This document shows positions 16,279 to 24,470 of a stretch of 31,732 bases of DNA, in pieces. The stretch is from an uncultured Pseudomonadota bacterium (GTDB lineage Bacteria; Pseudomonadota; Alphaproteobacteria; Rs-D84). Under the pieces are notes generated by a model. It saw nothing but the letters and a program-made list of their open reading frames with translations. It did not search any database and had not been told where the DNA came from. The position numbers were made by a program, and so were the translations under genes. Every line of letters begins with the position of its first letter. The first letter of the stretch is position 1. The stretch is from the NCBI GenBank assembly GCA_900313285.1, contig OMQP01000012.1, positions 6,241-37,972 on the forward strand. The letters are read 5' to 3'.

Positions 16279-17373
16279 ATGTTTAATTTAAAGAAAATAT
16301 TGAATTTTATTGGTTTGACCGCTGTTGTGGTGGCTGTGGCGGGCTGTGATTTGTCTGCGCCAACACATGTTGGGGACGATTCCAAGATACCATCCAATTT
16401 ACATGCTGTGTCGTATTCATCTTTGCCAGGATGGCGTGATGATGATGTAAGATATGCGCTGCAGGCATTTCGTAATACGTGCAAAGCCAAAATTCAATAT
16501 AAGGGTTCTGTGATACCTGATCCAGAATTATTGCGCGAAAAATGCAATATGTTGCCAAGCGCGTCTGCGGATATAGCGACTGTTCGGGCATGGTTTGAAT
16601 CACATTTTCAACCATACCAAGTATTTAATGAAAAAGGTGGTAAAACCGGAACGTATACAGGATATTATTCTCCTGTGATTGACGGTTGCAGAAAACAAAG
16701 TGCTGTATGCAACGAACCAATTATGGGGGTGCCAATTGATGGGCGTAATTATAAAAATGTTGCGAAACGTGATATTGTGAACAAGAAAATAGGGCGTGTT
16801 TTATATTGGGCGAACATAGTTGATGTGCAAAACCTGCAAATTCAAGGCAGTGGTATGTTAAGATTAGAAGATGGTTCATTGGTTAAATTGAATTTTGCTG
16901 CTGTTAATGATATGCCATTTAAATCTATTGGTGCCCAATTACAACAAAAGGGTATTAAACCAGCAGGCGGATACAGTGCAGATGCTGTATGGACGCATTT
17001 AAAACAAAATCAGACACTGGCCAAGGAGGTTATTTACAACAATCCACGTTATGTTTATTTTTATGAAACAGAACAGAAAAGCGTGATTGGTAAATTGGGA
17101 ACGCCATTATCAAAGATTCGCAGTGTAGCCATGGATGATTCTTTGTATACATTGGGGTTGCCTGTATATATAAATACAACATTATCTGATGGTCGTTCGT
17201 TTAATCGTTTGATGATAGCTCAAGATACCGGTGGTGCAATCAAAGGATGGATTCGTGCAGATATATTCTTTGGTTCTGGTGATGAAGCGTATCGTGTTGC
17301 ACATGGTCAACATTCACAGGGACAAATGTTTATCCTGATGCCAAAAGAGTACACTTATGTCAAACCAAGATAA
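16279..17373 (+). CDS. mltA: Membrane-bound lytic murein transglycosylase MltA
   Basis: MltA cleaves peptidoglycan glycan strands to 1,6-anhydromuropeptides. The 364-residue protein has a lipoprotein signal peptide with lipobox VAGC (Cys23), the MltA domain (GTYTGYYSPVIDG; LYWANIVDVQNLQIQGSGMLRLEDG) and a C-terminal 3D-type barrel. The barrel ends in MIAQDTGGAIKGWIRADIFFGSGDEA, which holds the catalytic Asp region. The start at 16279 is preferred to ATG 16270, because the G run at 16264-16269 abuts 16270 but sits 9 nt before 16279. The residue after the lipidated Cys is Asp, an inner-membrane retention signal in enterobacteria. The end overlaps the next gene by 17 nt. Confidence 0.93.
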   Translation: MFNLKKILNFIGLTAVVVAVAGCDLSAPTHVGDDSKIPSNLHAVSYSSLPGWRDDDVRYALQAFRNTCKAKIQYKGSVIPDPELLREKCNMLPSASADIATVRAWFESHFQPYQVFNEKGGKTGTYTGYYSPVIDGCRKQSAVCNEPIMGVPIDGRNYKNVAKRDIVNKKIGRVLYWANIVDVQNLQIQGSGMLRLEDGSLVKLNFAAVNDMPFKSIGAQLQQKGIKPAGGYSADAVWTHLKQNQTLAKEVIYNNPRYVYFYETEQKSVIGKLGTPLSKIRSVAMDDSLYTLGLPVYINTTLSDGRSFNRLMIAQDTGGAIKGWIRADIFFGSGDEAYRVAHGQHSQGQMFILMPKEYTYVKPR

Positions 17374-17692
17374 GAAAATAAATTTTGATATTAGAAAATC
17401 TCGTCCACAAACATTGGCGTCTGTGTTTGGTGGTTTTATAGAAATGCTAGGTGGACGAACAACTGATGCTGATTTAGCAAAAAATTGGTTACGTATTGTT
17501 GGTGATGATGTTGCAAAAATTTCAAAACTTGTTGGAATTAAACAGACCAGGACAAAACAATTCAATATTGTTTTGCGGCCTGTATCGTCTGCATTTGCGC
17601 TGGAATTATCATACAAATTAGATGAAATAAAAAATAAAATAGATAAATATTACGGATATGATGCGATTGGTAAAATAACTATACGGAAATAA
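17357..17692 (+). CDS. DUF721/DciA-like protein
   Basis: This 111-residue small basic protein matches the DUF721 pattern: RPQTLASVFGGFIEMLGG, then KNWLRIVGDDVAKISKLVGIK, with a beta-rich LNIVLRP-like segment and a terminal helix. DciA, of this family, is the ancestral loader or operator of the replicative helicase DnaB in bacteria lacking DnaC. It overlaps mltA by 17 nt and ends 1 nt before ruvC, so it is surely co-transcribed. That placement beside a recombination gene fits a DNA-metabolism role. The family call is from pattern only and the function is inferred. Confidence 0.75.
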   Translation: MSNQDKKINFDIRKSRPQTLASVFGGFIEMLGGRTTDADLAKNWLRIVGDDVAKISKLVGIKQTRTKQFNIVLRPVSSAFALELSYKLDEIKNKIDKYYGYDAIGKITIRK

Positions 17693-17693
17693 A

Positions 17694-18173
17694 ATGAAAA
17701 GAATATTAGGAATCGATCCAGGGCTTTTGCATACAGGTTGGGCAATAATAGATGTTATGGGCGCTACGCGTAAATATGTTGCCAGTGGCGTTATTTTACC
17801 ACCAGTAAAAGCAGATTTTGCATCAAGATTGGCTTTTATTTTTAACGGCGTATCTGATTTATATGAAAAATTTAATCCTACAGAATGCAGTATAGAGGTC
17901 ATTTTTGTTAATAAAAATGGTAAAACGACATTACTCTTAGGACATGCACGTGCTGCTGCTATTACAGCAATCGCAATTAAAAATATACCTGTATTTGAAT
18001 ATGAACCTAATAAAGTTAAAAAAGCACTTACTGGCATTGGTCATGCAGATAAAGAACAAATATATAAAATGTTATCTATTTTATTGCCTGATGCACATCC
18101 AAAAACTGCAGACGAAAGTGATGCGATTGCAATTGCTTTGACACATGCGAATACATCACGATTTGTTTCATAA
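17694..18173 (+). CDS. ruvC: Crossover junction endodeoxyribonuclease RuvC
   Basis: RuvC resolves Holliday junctions by symmetric cleavage, guided by RuvAB. The 159-residue protein shows the RNase H-like fold and the acidic active site: D8 in LGIDPG, E68 in IEVIFVNKN, and D140 with D143 in TADESDAIAIALTH. GHARAAA and HADKEQIYKML are also typical. It is the last gene of the mltA-dciA-ruvC unit. It normally stands beside ruvA, ruvB and yebC; here secB and mltA separate it from yebC and ruvA. Confidence 0.96.
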   Translation: MKRILGIDPGLLHTGWAIIDVMGATRKYVASGVILPPVKADFASRLAFIFNGVSDLYEKFNPTECSIEVIFVNKNGKTTLLLGHARAAAITAIAIKNIPVFEYEPNKVKKALTGIGHADKEQIYKMLSILLPDAHPKTADESDAIAIALTHANTSRFVS

Positions 18174-18200
18174 AAAAATATGTTTATAAAATATTAGACT

Positions 18201-18216
18201 GTGCTATATTTAGCAC
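18201..18216. promoter_or_regulatory. Perfect inverted repeat directly upstream of the MFS gene
   Basis: GTGCTA (18201-18206), TATT, TAGCAC (18211-18216) ends next to the Shine-Dalgarno AAGG (18217-18220). TATATT inside it could be a -10 box. It may be an operator over the promoter or an RNA hairpin limiting ribosome access. It has no T tract, so it is not a terminator. Confidence 0.4.
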
Positions 18217-18226
18217 AAGGGATTGT

Positions 18227-19441
18227 ATGAGACGAGAAAAATATCTTTCTATAAATAAAAATGTAACCGGATTTTCTTTTGCAAATCTGGGGTTGTTTAC
18301 TGGTTTTGCAAGTGGTATCGTCGACGCAGTATATTCTCTTTGTTTGTTGGGAATTTTCAAATTATTTTTCAATGAAGAATTTGCGTCAGCAGCAGTTGGT
18401 GTTTATGCTGCTTTGTACGCATTTTTTGCAGTTGTTGTTGGAATATTTGCAGCTGAAATTTTACATTGGTTTACCAAAACAAGATTGCTTTATTTGACAA
18501 TGGCTGCACTTGGGGCGTGCTATTGCATGATGAGTTTTTCTGTGAAACCTATGACGTTCATAACGTTGGATTACGTTGCCAATTTTGGATTGACGATGAT
18601 AGGTGTTTTGCTCCCACTTTTTATGTCGGATTTTTCAAAAGATGTTGGTATGGAACGTTTAAACGCGCGGTATCATTTATGGACAAATTCCGGTGCAGTG
18701 ATTGCACCAATATTCGCGATGATAGTTGTTAATCATTTTAATGGTAATTACAGAATGCCACTGTTAGCAGCTGGTATGATTTATTTTTCAGGGTTATTGT
18801 TTTTTAAACATTTTGGAATCGTTCAACGGGATAAAGATTTAAAACCTATAAACATACATAAAACAGTTCGTTTATTGCATATGAATGCCATATCGTTTTT
18901 TAAAAAATCTGGTATGTTGCGTGCATATATTGTTAATTTTGGTTTTTATGCTTTGCGTTCAATGCGATTACTTTATGTACCAATTGTTGTAATTGAAAAT
19001 GGTTTTTCAAATGATACATTGGGGGTTGTTTTATCTGTTGGTATTTTGCCGTATGTTATTATAAATCTGTTCATTGGAAAACTTATTAAAAAATATGGTG
19101 TGCGTTTTTGGTTAACATGTGGTTTTGCGTCGTTTGCTGCTTTTTCGATTGCAGCAACTTTTGTGTCAGGGCCTGTTTTATTATTGATATTTGTTTTATG
19201 GCAAATATCTGGTGCACTAATGGAATCTGCGCACGATTTATTGTTCTTTAATGGCATGCCTAAAAGAGAACAATCAAGATATTATGGTTTTTTCAGAACT
19301 AGTGTTAATTTTCCAAACGTTGTTGCACCGATACTGGGGACAATATGCATAGCAATATTTGGTTCTACATCTGCAGTTTGGTTGATAACTGCTATAATGG
19401 CTGTTTTGTCAACAATTGTTTTATGGTCAAAACATAAATAA
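18227..19441 (+). CDS. Major facilitator superfamily transporter
   Basis: This 404-residue polytopic inner membrane protein has about twelve hydrophobic segments in two halves, separated by a polar loop near residues 205-220 (IVQRDKDLKPINIHKTVRLL). This is the usual MFS arrangement. No substrate-specific motif is recognised. The second half carries GNAL-type features poorly, so exporter or sugar-transporter assignments would be guesses. AAGG lies 6 nt before the ATG, and an inverted repeat sits just upstream. Followed 61 nt later by recA on the same strand, which has its own promoter. Confidence 0.8.
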   Translation: MRREKYLSINKNVTGFSFANLGLFTGFASGIVDAVYSLCLLGIFKLFFNEEFASAAVGVYAALYAFFAVVVGIFAAEILHWFTKTRLLYLTMAALGACYCMMSFSVKPMTFITLDYVANFGLTMIGVLLPLFMSDFSKDVGMERLNARYHLWTNSGAVIAPIFAMIVVNHFNGNYRMPLLAAGMIYFSGLLFFKHFGIVQRDKDLKPINIHKTVRLLHMNAISFFKKSGMLRAYIVNFGFYALRSMRLLYVPIVVIENGFSNDTLGVVLSVGILPYVIINLFIGKLIKKYGVRFWLTCGFASFAAFSIAATFVSGPVLLLIFVLWQISGALMESAHDLLFFNGMPKREQSRYYGFFRTSVNFPNVVAPILGTICIAIFGSTSAVWLITAIMAVLSTIVLWSKHK

Positions 19442-19447
19442 TAGACC

Positions 19448-19476
19448 TTGCGTTAGCCCTTTTTTCTTAGTATGAT
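19448..19476 (+). promoter_or_regulatory. Promoter of recA
   Basis: TTGCGT (19448-19453), 17 nt, TATGAT (19471-19476), with AAAGGGG before the recA ATG. I see no clear LexA-type operator overlapping it, so SOS control is not supported by eye. Confidence 0.7.
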
Positions 19477-19502
19477 TTTACTATAAACGAAAGGGGTATT
19501 TT

Positions 19503-20573
19503 ATGGCTAAAAAAGAAGTAGTAAAAGAAAACGCGCCTGCAAAAAATCCTGCATTGGAAATGGCGCTGGCACAAATTCAAAAACAATTTGGTAAAGAAGC
19601 CATCATGAAAATGGGCGATGGTTCACAACAAAATATTGAAGCGATTTCAACAGGTTCATTGGGGTTGGATATTGCATTAGGAATTGGTGGTTATCCAAAA
19701 GGCAGAATTGTTGAAATCTATGGTCCAGAAAGTTCTGGTAAAACAACTTTGGCATTACATGCAGTTGCGGAATCGCAAAAAAAAGGTGGCACATGTGCAT
19801 ATATTGATGCAGAAAATGCTTTGGATCCATCATATGCAAAAAAATTAGGTGTTGATGTTTCTAATTTGATTATTTCACAACCTGATTCTGGTGAACAGGC
19901 GTTAGAAATTGCAGATACTCTTATCAAATCTGGTGCGGTTGATGTTGTTGTTGTTGATTCTGTCGCTGCCCTGGTACCAAAGGCAGAATTAGAAGGTAAT
20001 ATTGGTGATACATACATGGGAACAACTGCAAGATTGATGTCACAATCTTTGAAAAAGTTGGCAGGATCTGTTTCGCGCAGTAATACATTGCTTATCTTTA
20101 TTAACCAAATTCGTATGAAAATTGGTGTTATGTTTGGGTCGCCAGAAACAACATCTGGTGGTAATGCATTGAAATTCTACGCTTCTGTACGTCTTGATAT
20201 TCGCAGAACTGGTGCAATCAAAGATAAAGAAAATGTTATTGGTAACGAAACACGTGTCAAAGTTGTTAAAAATAAAGTTGCACCACCTTTCCGTACAGTT
20301 GATTTTAAAATTATGTATGGTGAAGGTATTTCAAGAATCAGCGAAATACTTGATATGGGTGTGAAATATAATTTTATTGAAAAGGCAGGTTCTTTCTATT
20401 CTTACAATAATGAACGCATTGGTCAGGGCGAAGCAAACGCACGTCAATGGTTGAAAGATCATGAAGAAGCTCAAAAAGAATTGCTTGATAAAATTATGGC
20501 AAAAGCCAACGGCATCGCAGAAGAAATGACAACAGGACCATCTGATGATGACGAAGGTATGGTTGAAGAATAA
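19503..20573 (+). CDS. recA: Recombinase RecA
   Basis: RecA forms the ATP-dependent nucleoprotein filament for homologous recombination and the SOS response. The 356-residue protein is complete: Walker A GPESSGKT (74-81), the catalytic Glu104 in DAENALDP, VVVVDSVAALVPKAE (Walker B), the L1 loop region, L2 (FGSPETTSGGNALKFYASVRLDIRR), KVVKNKVAPPFR and an acidic tail. One conserved position differs: the residue after the catalytic Glu is Asn105, where E. coli has His97. There is no recX downstream. Instead a glycosyltransferase gene starts 17 nt after the stop with its own strong Shine-Dalgarno and no terminator between. Confidence 0.98.
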   Translation: MAKKEVVKENAPAKNPALEMALAQIQKQFGKEAIMKMGDGSQQNIEAISTGSLGLDIALGIGGYPKGRIVEIYGPESSGKTTLALHAVAESQKKGGTCAYIDAENALDPSYAKKLGVDVSNLIISQPDSGEQALEIADTLIKSGAVDVVVVDSVAALVPKAELEGNIGDTYMGTTARLMSQSLKKLAGSVSRSNTLLIFINQIRMKIGVMFGSPETTSGGNALKFYASVRLDIRRTGAIKDKENVIGNETRVKVVKNKVAPPFRTVDFKIMYGEGISRISEILDMGVKYNFIEKAGSFYSYNNERIGQGEANARQWLKDHEEAQKELLDKIMAKANGIAEEMTTGPSDDDEGMVEE

Positions 20574-20590
20574 TCAAAAAGGAGAATATC

Positions 20591-21478
20591 ATGAACATAT
20601 CACGCGCATGGGCTTTAACACAAATAGTGGTTCGGGCACATATTTTGAATTGGGTATGGCGTCCACGTGCCGTACGCAGCGCTGTGCGTTGTGATGTGTT
20701 TTCTGATATAGCAGTTCGTTATTTCAAACGTTATTTGCCGGCTGCAGCAAATGTTAAAGAAATGCCAATTATCAAAGATGATGAAAATGAAAAAATTTGG
20801 ACTATGTGGCAGCAAGGGGAAGAAAAAGCACCGGCTTTGATAAAATCTTGTTTTAAAAGTATTCGAAAACATTGTAAACAAGAATTGGTCGTTTTAGATG
20901 ATAATAATTTTGAACAGTATGTTAAATTGCCACGCGAAATAGTTGAGAAATATCGCGCAGGTAAAATAAGACGTGCACACTTTGCAGACATTGTTCGTGT
21001 TGAATTGCTTTATGAACATGGTGGTATATGGTTGGATTCAACGGCTTTTGTCACAGAACAAATTCCACAATGGATTATAGATTTGGATTTTTTTGTTTAT
21101 ATGGTTGGTAATGTAGGACAAAAATATTCATATATGCAAAATTGTTTTATTCGTGCAAGAAAGGGTGCCTATTTATTAGCGGCTTGGCGTGCTATGATTC
21201 TAGATTATTGGATGCATGAAAATCACAGTTTTGATTATTTTATGCACCAATTGTTATTCCGTACTTTGGTTGAAAACGATCCGCGTGCGATAAAGTATTT
21301 TGCACAAATGCCCCATATAGATCAAGATCCAACGCATGCGCTTTGGCATACATATAAACATCAACCATATGATGCGAAGTTATTCAAAAAATTAACAAAA
21401 GATTCTTTCTTTCAAAAATGTGCTTATGCTGATGCGCCTTTGCCGGGGACATTTGCAGAGGCAATAACGAAAATGTAA
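20591..21478 (+). CDS. Capsular polysaccharide synthesis-type glycosyltransferase (GT32-like)
   Basis: This 295-residue protein matches the Caps_synth/GT32-like pattern. IWTMWQQGEEKAPALIKSCFKSI near residues 69-91 corresponds to the sugar-binding start of the fold. RRAHFADIVRVELLYEHGGIWLDST (127-151) includes the DXD-like WLDS that would hold the metal and nucleotide sugar. No signal peptide or convincing membrane span is seen; it probably works at the cytoplasmic face. AAGGAGA lies 7 nt before the ATG. It is the first gene of the polysaccharide block and lies 17 nt behind recA. Donor and acceptor sugars are unknown. Confidence 0.83.
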   Translation: MNISRAWALTQIVVRAHILNWVWRPRAVRSAVRCDVFSDIAVRYFKRYLPAAANVKEMPIIKDDENEKIWTMWQQGEEKAPALIKSCFKSIRKHCKQELVVLDDNNFEQYVKLPREIVEKYRAGKIRRAHFADIVRVELLYEHGGIWLDSTAFVTEQIPQWIIDLDFFVYMVGNVGQKYSYMQNCFIRARKGAYLLAAWRAMILDYWMHENHSFDYFMHQLLFRTLVENDPRAIKYFAQMPHIDQDPTHALWHTYKHQPYDAKLFKKLTKDSFFQKCAYADAPLPGTFAEAITKM

Positions 21479-21493
21479 AACAAAGGTACGTAT

Positions 21494-22513
21494 ATGCAAC
21501 CAAAAATTTCAATTATTATCCCAATGTGGGGTGTTGAAAAATATTTACGCAGATGTTTGGATAGTGTAAAAAATCAAACATTTCAAGATTGGACTGCGAT
21601 ATGTGTTGATGATGGTTCGCCAGATAAATCTGGTGACATTGCCGAAGAATACGCAGCACAAGATAAACGTTTTATCGTTGTACATAAAGAAAACGGTGGT
21701 TTATCTGATGCGCGAAATGCCGGAATGCCATATGCAAAAGGTAAATATATAATGTACCTAGACAGTGATGATTTTATTCATCCGCAAACAATGGAAATTG
21801 CGTATAATTTTGCAGAAAAAAATAAATCAGATATTGTATCTTTTACTTATGACAGATTTTACAGACCGCAACTTATGGTGCGACATGTATTGCATTTAGA
21901 TACGGACAATGTGGTTCCATTTGGTATAAAAAAGAAGTATGATTTAAATAAGATTAAAACACGTACAACTGATGATGTTTTTGAATTTGCAACAGAACGT
22001 GCGCATAATGTAAATAATCCAAATCGTAAATGGTTGATTAAACATTGTCAGGTTTGGAAAAATCTTTATAAAAAATCTTTAATCAAAGATACACCATTTA
22101 TCAAAGGTATTTTATTTGAAGATTTTCCATGGTGGTCTGCGATTATGTTGAAAAAGCCACGTGTGACTGTTGTGCCATTGCCGTTATATTATTATATCCC
22201 AAATTTTGGTGGAATAGTTCTATCTGCAAAACAATTAAAAATTATGAAAAGTTTATGCACTGGAATAAAAACAGCATATAAATTATATGCAGAAAAAGCT
22301 GATGATACGCAAATGAAAAAATGGCAAAGTCAGTTTATGTGGTTGTTTGTAAATTGGGCTTTTCGTAAATTGAAATATTTAAAAACAGATGAAGAATTCA
22401 AAGAAGCTCGTAACGAATTTATTGAAATGAATGAAATTGGTGTTTTTGATAATGTGCCAAATGAATGGTATGATTTACGCGAAAAAATCTATGAATTTAT
22501 CGGTGTGAAATAA
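21494..22513 (+). CDS. Family 2 glycosyltransferase
   Basis: This 339-residue GT-A enzyme begins KISIIIPMWGVEKYLRRCLDSVKNQTF. It has VDDGS (38-42) for nucleotide binding, ENGGLSDARNAG, and DSDD (90-93) as the metal-binding DXD. The C-terminal part (FEDFPWWSAIMLKKPRV, then a helical tail) resembles EpsJ/WaaB-type exopolysaccharide transferases. It starts 15 nt after the previous gene and its stop abuts the next ATG. A cytoplasmic enzyme adding one sugar to a lipid-linked repeat unit or LPS core is likely. Confidence 0.9.
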   Translation: MQPKISIIIPMWGVEKYLRRCLDSVKNQTFQDWTAICVDDGSPDKSGDIAEEYAAQDKRFIVVHKENGGLSDARNAGMPYAKGKYIMYLDSDDFIHPQTMEIAYNFAEKNKSDIVSFTYDRFYRPQLMVRHVLHLDTDNVVPFGIKKKYDLNKIKTRTTDDVFEFATERAHNVNNPNRKWLIKHCQVWKNLYKKSLIKDTPFIKGILFEDFPWWSAIMLKKPRVTVVPLPLYYYIPNFGGIVLSAKQLKIMKSLCTGIKTAYKLYAEKADDTQMKKWQSQFMWLFVNWAFRKLKYLKTDEEFKEARNEFIEMNEIGVFDNVPNEWYDLREKIYEFIGVK

Positions 22514-23650
22514 ATGAAAGATATAAATGTTGCTTTTTGTTTGCGTGATATGCAGATGGGTGGTGTAGAATCTGTTTTGATACGAACACTTGATGAATTA
22601 CAAAAACATAAAAATATACATATTTCCTTGATTACTTATGTGGATATTCATGAAAATGTGTATAAAAAATATTTGGAAAAACATCCGCAAATAAAACAGT
22701 ATTCGTTATATCCATCAAAATGGCTGACAACAAAATTGCCACACTTTTTTTTGTCGCGCATATGTATTCATTTCTTGCGAGATATTTATCGTAATTTTAA
22801 ACGATTTGTTTTTGGTATGCGCAAATTTAAAGATATAGATGTTTTCATAGATTATCATGATTTTGGTTTTGCAAATGAATTAAAACATATCAAAAGCGCA
22901 CAAAAAGTTGCATGGTTTCATTCTTCTTTATCTGTTTTTAAAAAGCGAAAATTTGAAAAAAAACTGAAATATTATGATAATCTTGTTGTGCTGACAGACG
23001 AATGTATGCATGATTTCCAAATTTTATATCCACAGTTTTCAAGTAAAATAGTCAGAATTTATAATCCTATAGATATCAAAGATATTAAAAATAAATCAAA
23101 AGAACAAAATAAAGTTAGTGGAAAATATTTTTGTACTGTTGCGCGTTTGACACCAGATAAAGATATAGAAACTGTTTTACGTGCTTTTGATTTGTTTTGG
23201 CAAAAAAATAAAAAACCAAATGTAAAAATGGTATTTGTTGGTGATGGTAACAGGGCAAAACATTATATTAGTATTGCGAATACATTGTTATCCAAAAAAC
23301 AATTTATTTTTACTGGTGCGTTATCAAATCCATTTACCGTTATGAAAGGGGCTGTTGCAAATGTTTTATCCAGTTATGGGGAAGGTTTGCCAACCGTGTT
23401 AATAGAATCTGTGGCAGTAGGTACTTTGAATATAGCTTCATCTTGTAAATATGGCCCACGTGAAATTTTATTAAATGGTCGTGGTGGATTATTGTACGAA
23501 CCGGGTGATGTTGAACAACTAGCAAAACATTTTGATAGTGTTTATAATAAAAAAGTTAACATAAAAAATATGATTCAAGAATCAAGCAAAGCATTAAATC
23601 GTTTTGATGCAAAACAAATTGTAAAACAAATTATATCCCTGATTTCTTAA
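22514..23650 (+). CDS. Family 4 (GT-B) glycosyltransferase
   Basis: This 378-residue protein has a GT-B arrangement. The N-terminal MQMGGVESVLIRTLDEL is the acceptor-side glycine motif. The C-terminal half contains CTVARLTPDKDIETVLRAFD, FVGDGN, and the retaining EX7E-type motif GEGLPTVLIESVAVG near 288-302. ATG follows the preceding stop directly, indicating translational coupling. The final 20 nt overlap the oppositely oriented gene at 23631. Composition looks more A+T-rich than recA, by eye. The sugar is unknown. Confidence 0.88.
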   Translation: MKDINVAFCLRDMQMGGVESVLIRTLDELQKHKNIHISLITYVDIHENVYKKYLEKHPQIKQYSLYPSKWLTTKLPHFFLSRICIHFLRDIYRNFKRFVFGMRKFKDIDVFIDYHDFGFANELKHIKSAQKVAWFHSSLSVFKKRKFEKKLKYYDNLVVLTDECMHDFQILYPQFSSKIVRIYNPIDIKDIKNKSKEQNKVSGKYFCTVARLTPDKDIETVLRAFDLFWQKNKKPNVKMVFVGDGNRAKHYISIANTLLSKKQFIFTGALSNPFTVMKGAVANVLSSYGEGLPTVLIESVAVGTLNIASSCKYGPREILLNGRGGLLYEPGDVEQLAKHFDSVYNKKVNIKNMIQESSKALNRFDAKQIVKQIISLIS

Positions 23651-24470
23651 AACGTGATGGTATTTTTACAACTGGTTTAAGACCAAACATTGCGGGTTTG
23701 CGCAGTGCATATATTGGGCGAAAATATGTTTGTAATATACGCGCAATTTTTAACCAGCTTTCAGTTCTTGCTTTTTTGCGCGTAATTATATTTATTGTTC
23801 CGTTTCCACGACGTCGTAAATGATTTAACCAATCAGCACCACGTTTTTTTGCTTTTTCTTCCAACATATTCATATCAATTGCACCGAAATGAAGTAGGTA
23901 CAAATTTTTATCTATATGAAAATTATGATGACGAACACTGTGAAATCCGCTGCCCCAATGCACAGGTTTGTTTATAACAACTGGTTTTGTGTAACGTGTG
24001 GAAAGCAGGGCGTATTCCCTTTGTTCAAGAAATGGGGCAGATTTATCAATGATGGCTTCGCTGTATAAGTGTTGACCAATATCTAAACCTAGACCAGATA
24101 AAGTTGTAGGTATTTTTTTGTTTGATAAATATTCTGCCAATGTTTTCTTTATTTTTGGATCGACAATTAGAAATTCATCACTGTCACATCCAATAACAAT
24201 ATCGTATTTTTCTAATAATTCGTGTGCCAGTTCAGATAATTTTTTTATTCTGTATTTGTCGCCAGCCGTACGGGACAATTGTTCGTGTGGTAATTTAGTG
24301 ATATGGGCGTTCCCTGCATTTTCCGGAATTTTTTGATCTGTACCATCTAATAAAATATACAGATTTTCTGTTCCAAATTGTTTTCCATAATATGCAATCC
24401 ATCGTGACAAGAAAAATTCATCGTCACGCGCCATTGTTATTGCCGCTATCTTTTTTTGTCTTTTTATCAT
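23631..24470 (-). CDS. Glycosyltransferase family 2-like (Glyco_tranf_2_4 type)
   Basis: This 279-residue protein begins KKIAAITMARDDEFFLSRWIAYYGKQFG, the usual opening of the small GT2-like/GT92-like family that acts on surface glycans. IVIGCDSDEFLIVDP carries the DXD-like metal site, and WGSGFHSVRHHNF and LYLLHFGAIDMN are other typical blocks. Its ATG overlaps the stop of the upstream gene in ATGA fashion. Its 3' end overlaps the convergent GT4 gene by 20 nt. Specific sugars cannot be inferred. Confidence 0.8.
   Translation of the reverse strand: MIKRQKKIAAITMARDDEFFLSRWIAYYGKQFGTENLYILLDGTDQKIPENAGNAHITKLPHEQLSRTAGDKYRIKKLSELAHELLEKYDIVIGCDSDEFLIVDPKIKKTLAEYLSNKKIPTTLSGLGLDIGQHLYSEAIIDKSAPFLEQREYALLSTRYTKPVVINKPVHWGSGFHSVRHHNFHIDKNLYLLHFGAIDMNMLEEKAKKRGADWLNHLRRRGNGTINIITRKKARTESWLKIARILQTYFRPIYALRKPAMFGLKPVVKIPSRFKKSGI

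Noticed and set aside
18174..18226. Terminator at the palindrome after ruvC
   Set aside because: The GTGCTA/TAGCAC hairpin is A+T-rich, has no following T tract and abuts the next Shine-Dalgarno, so a regulatory role fits better.
19440..19502. LexA/SOS box upstream of recA
   Set aside because: I looked for an inverted GAAC/GTTC-type operator around the promoter and saw none convincing.
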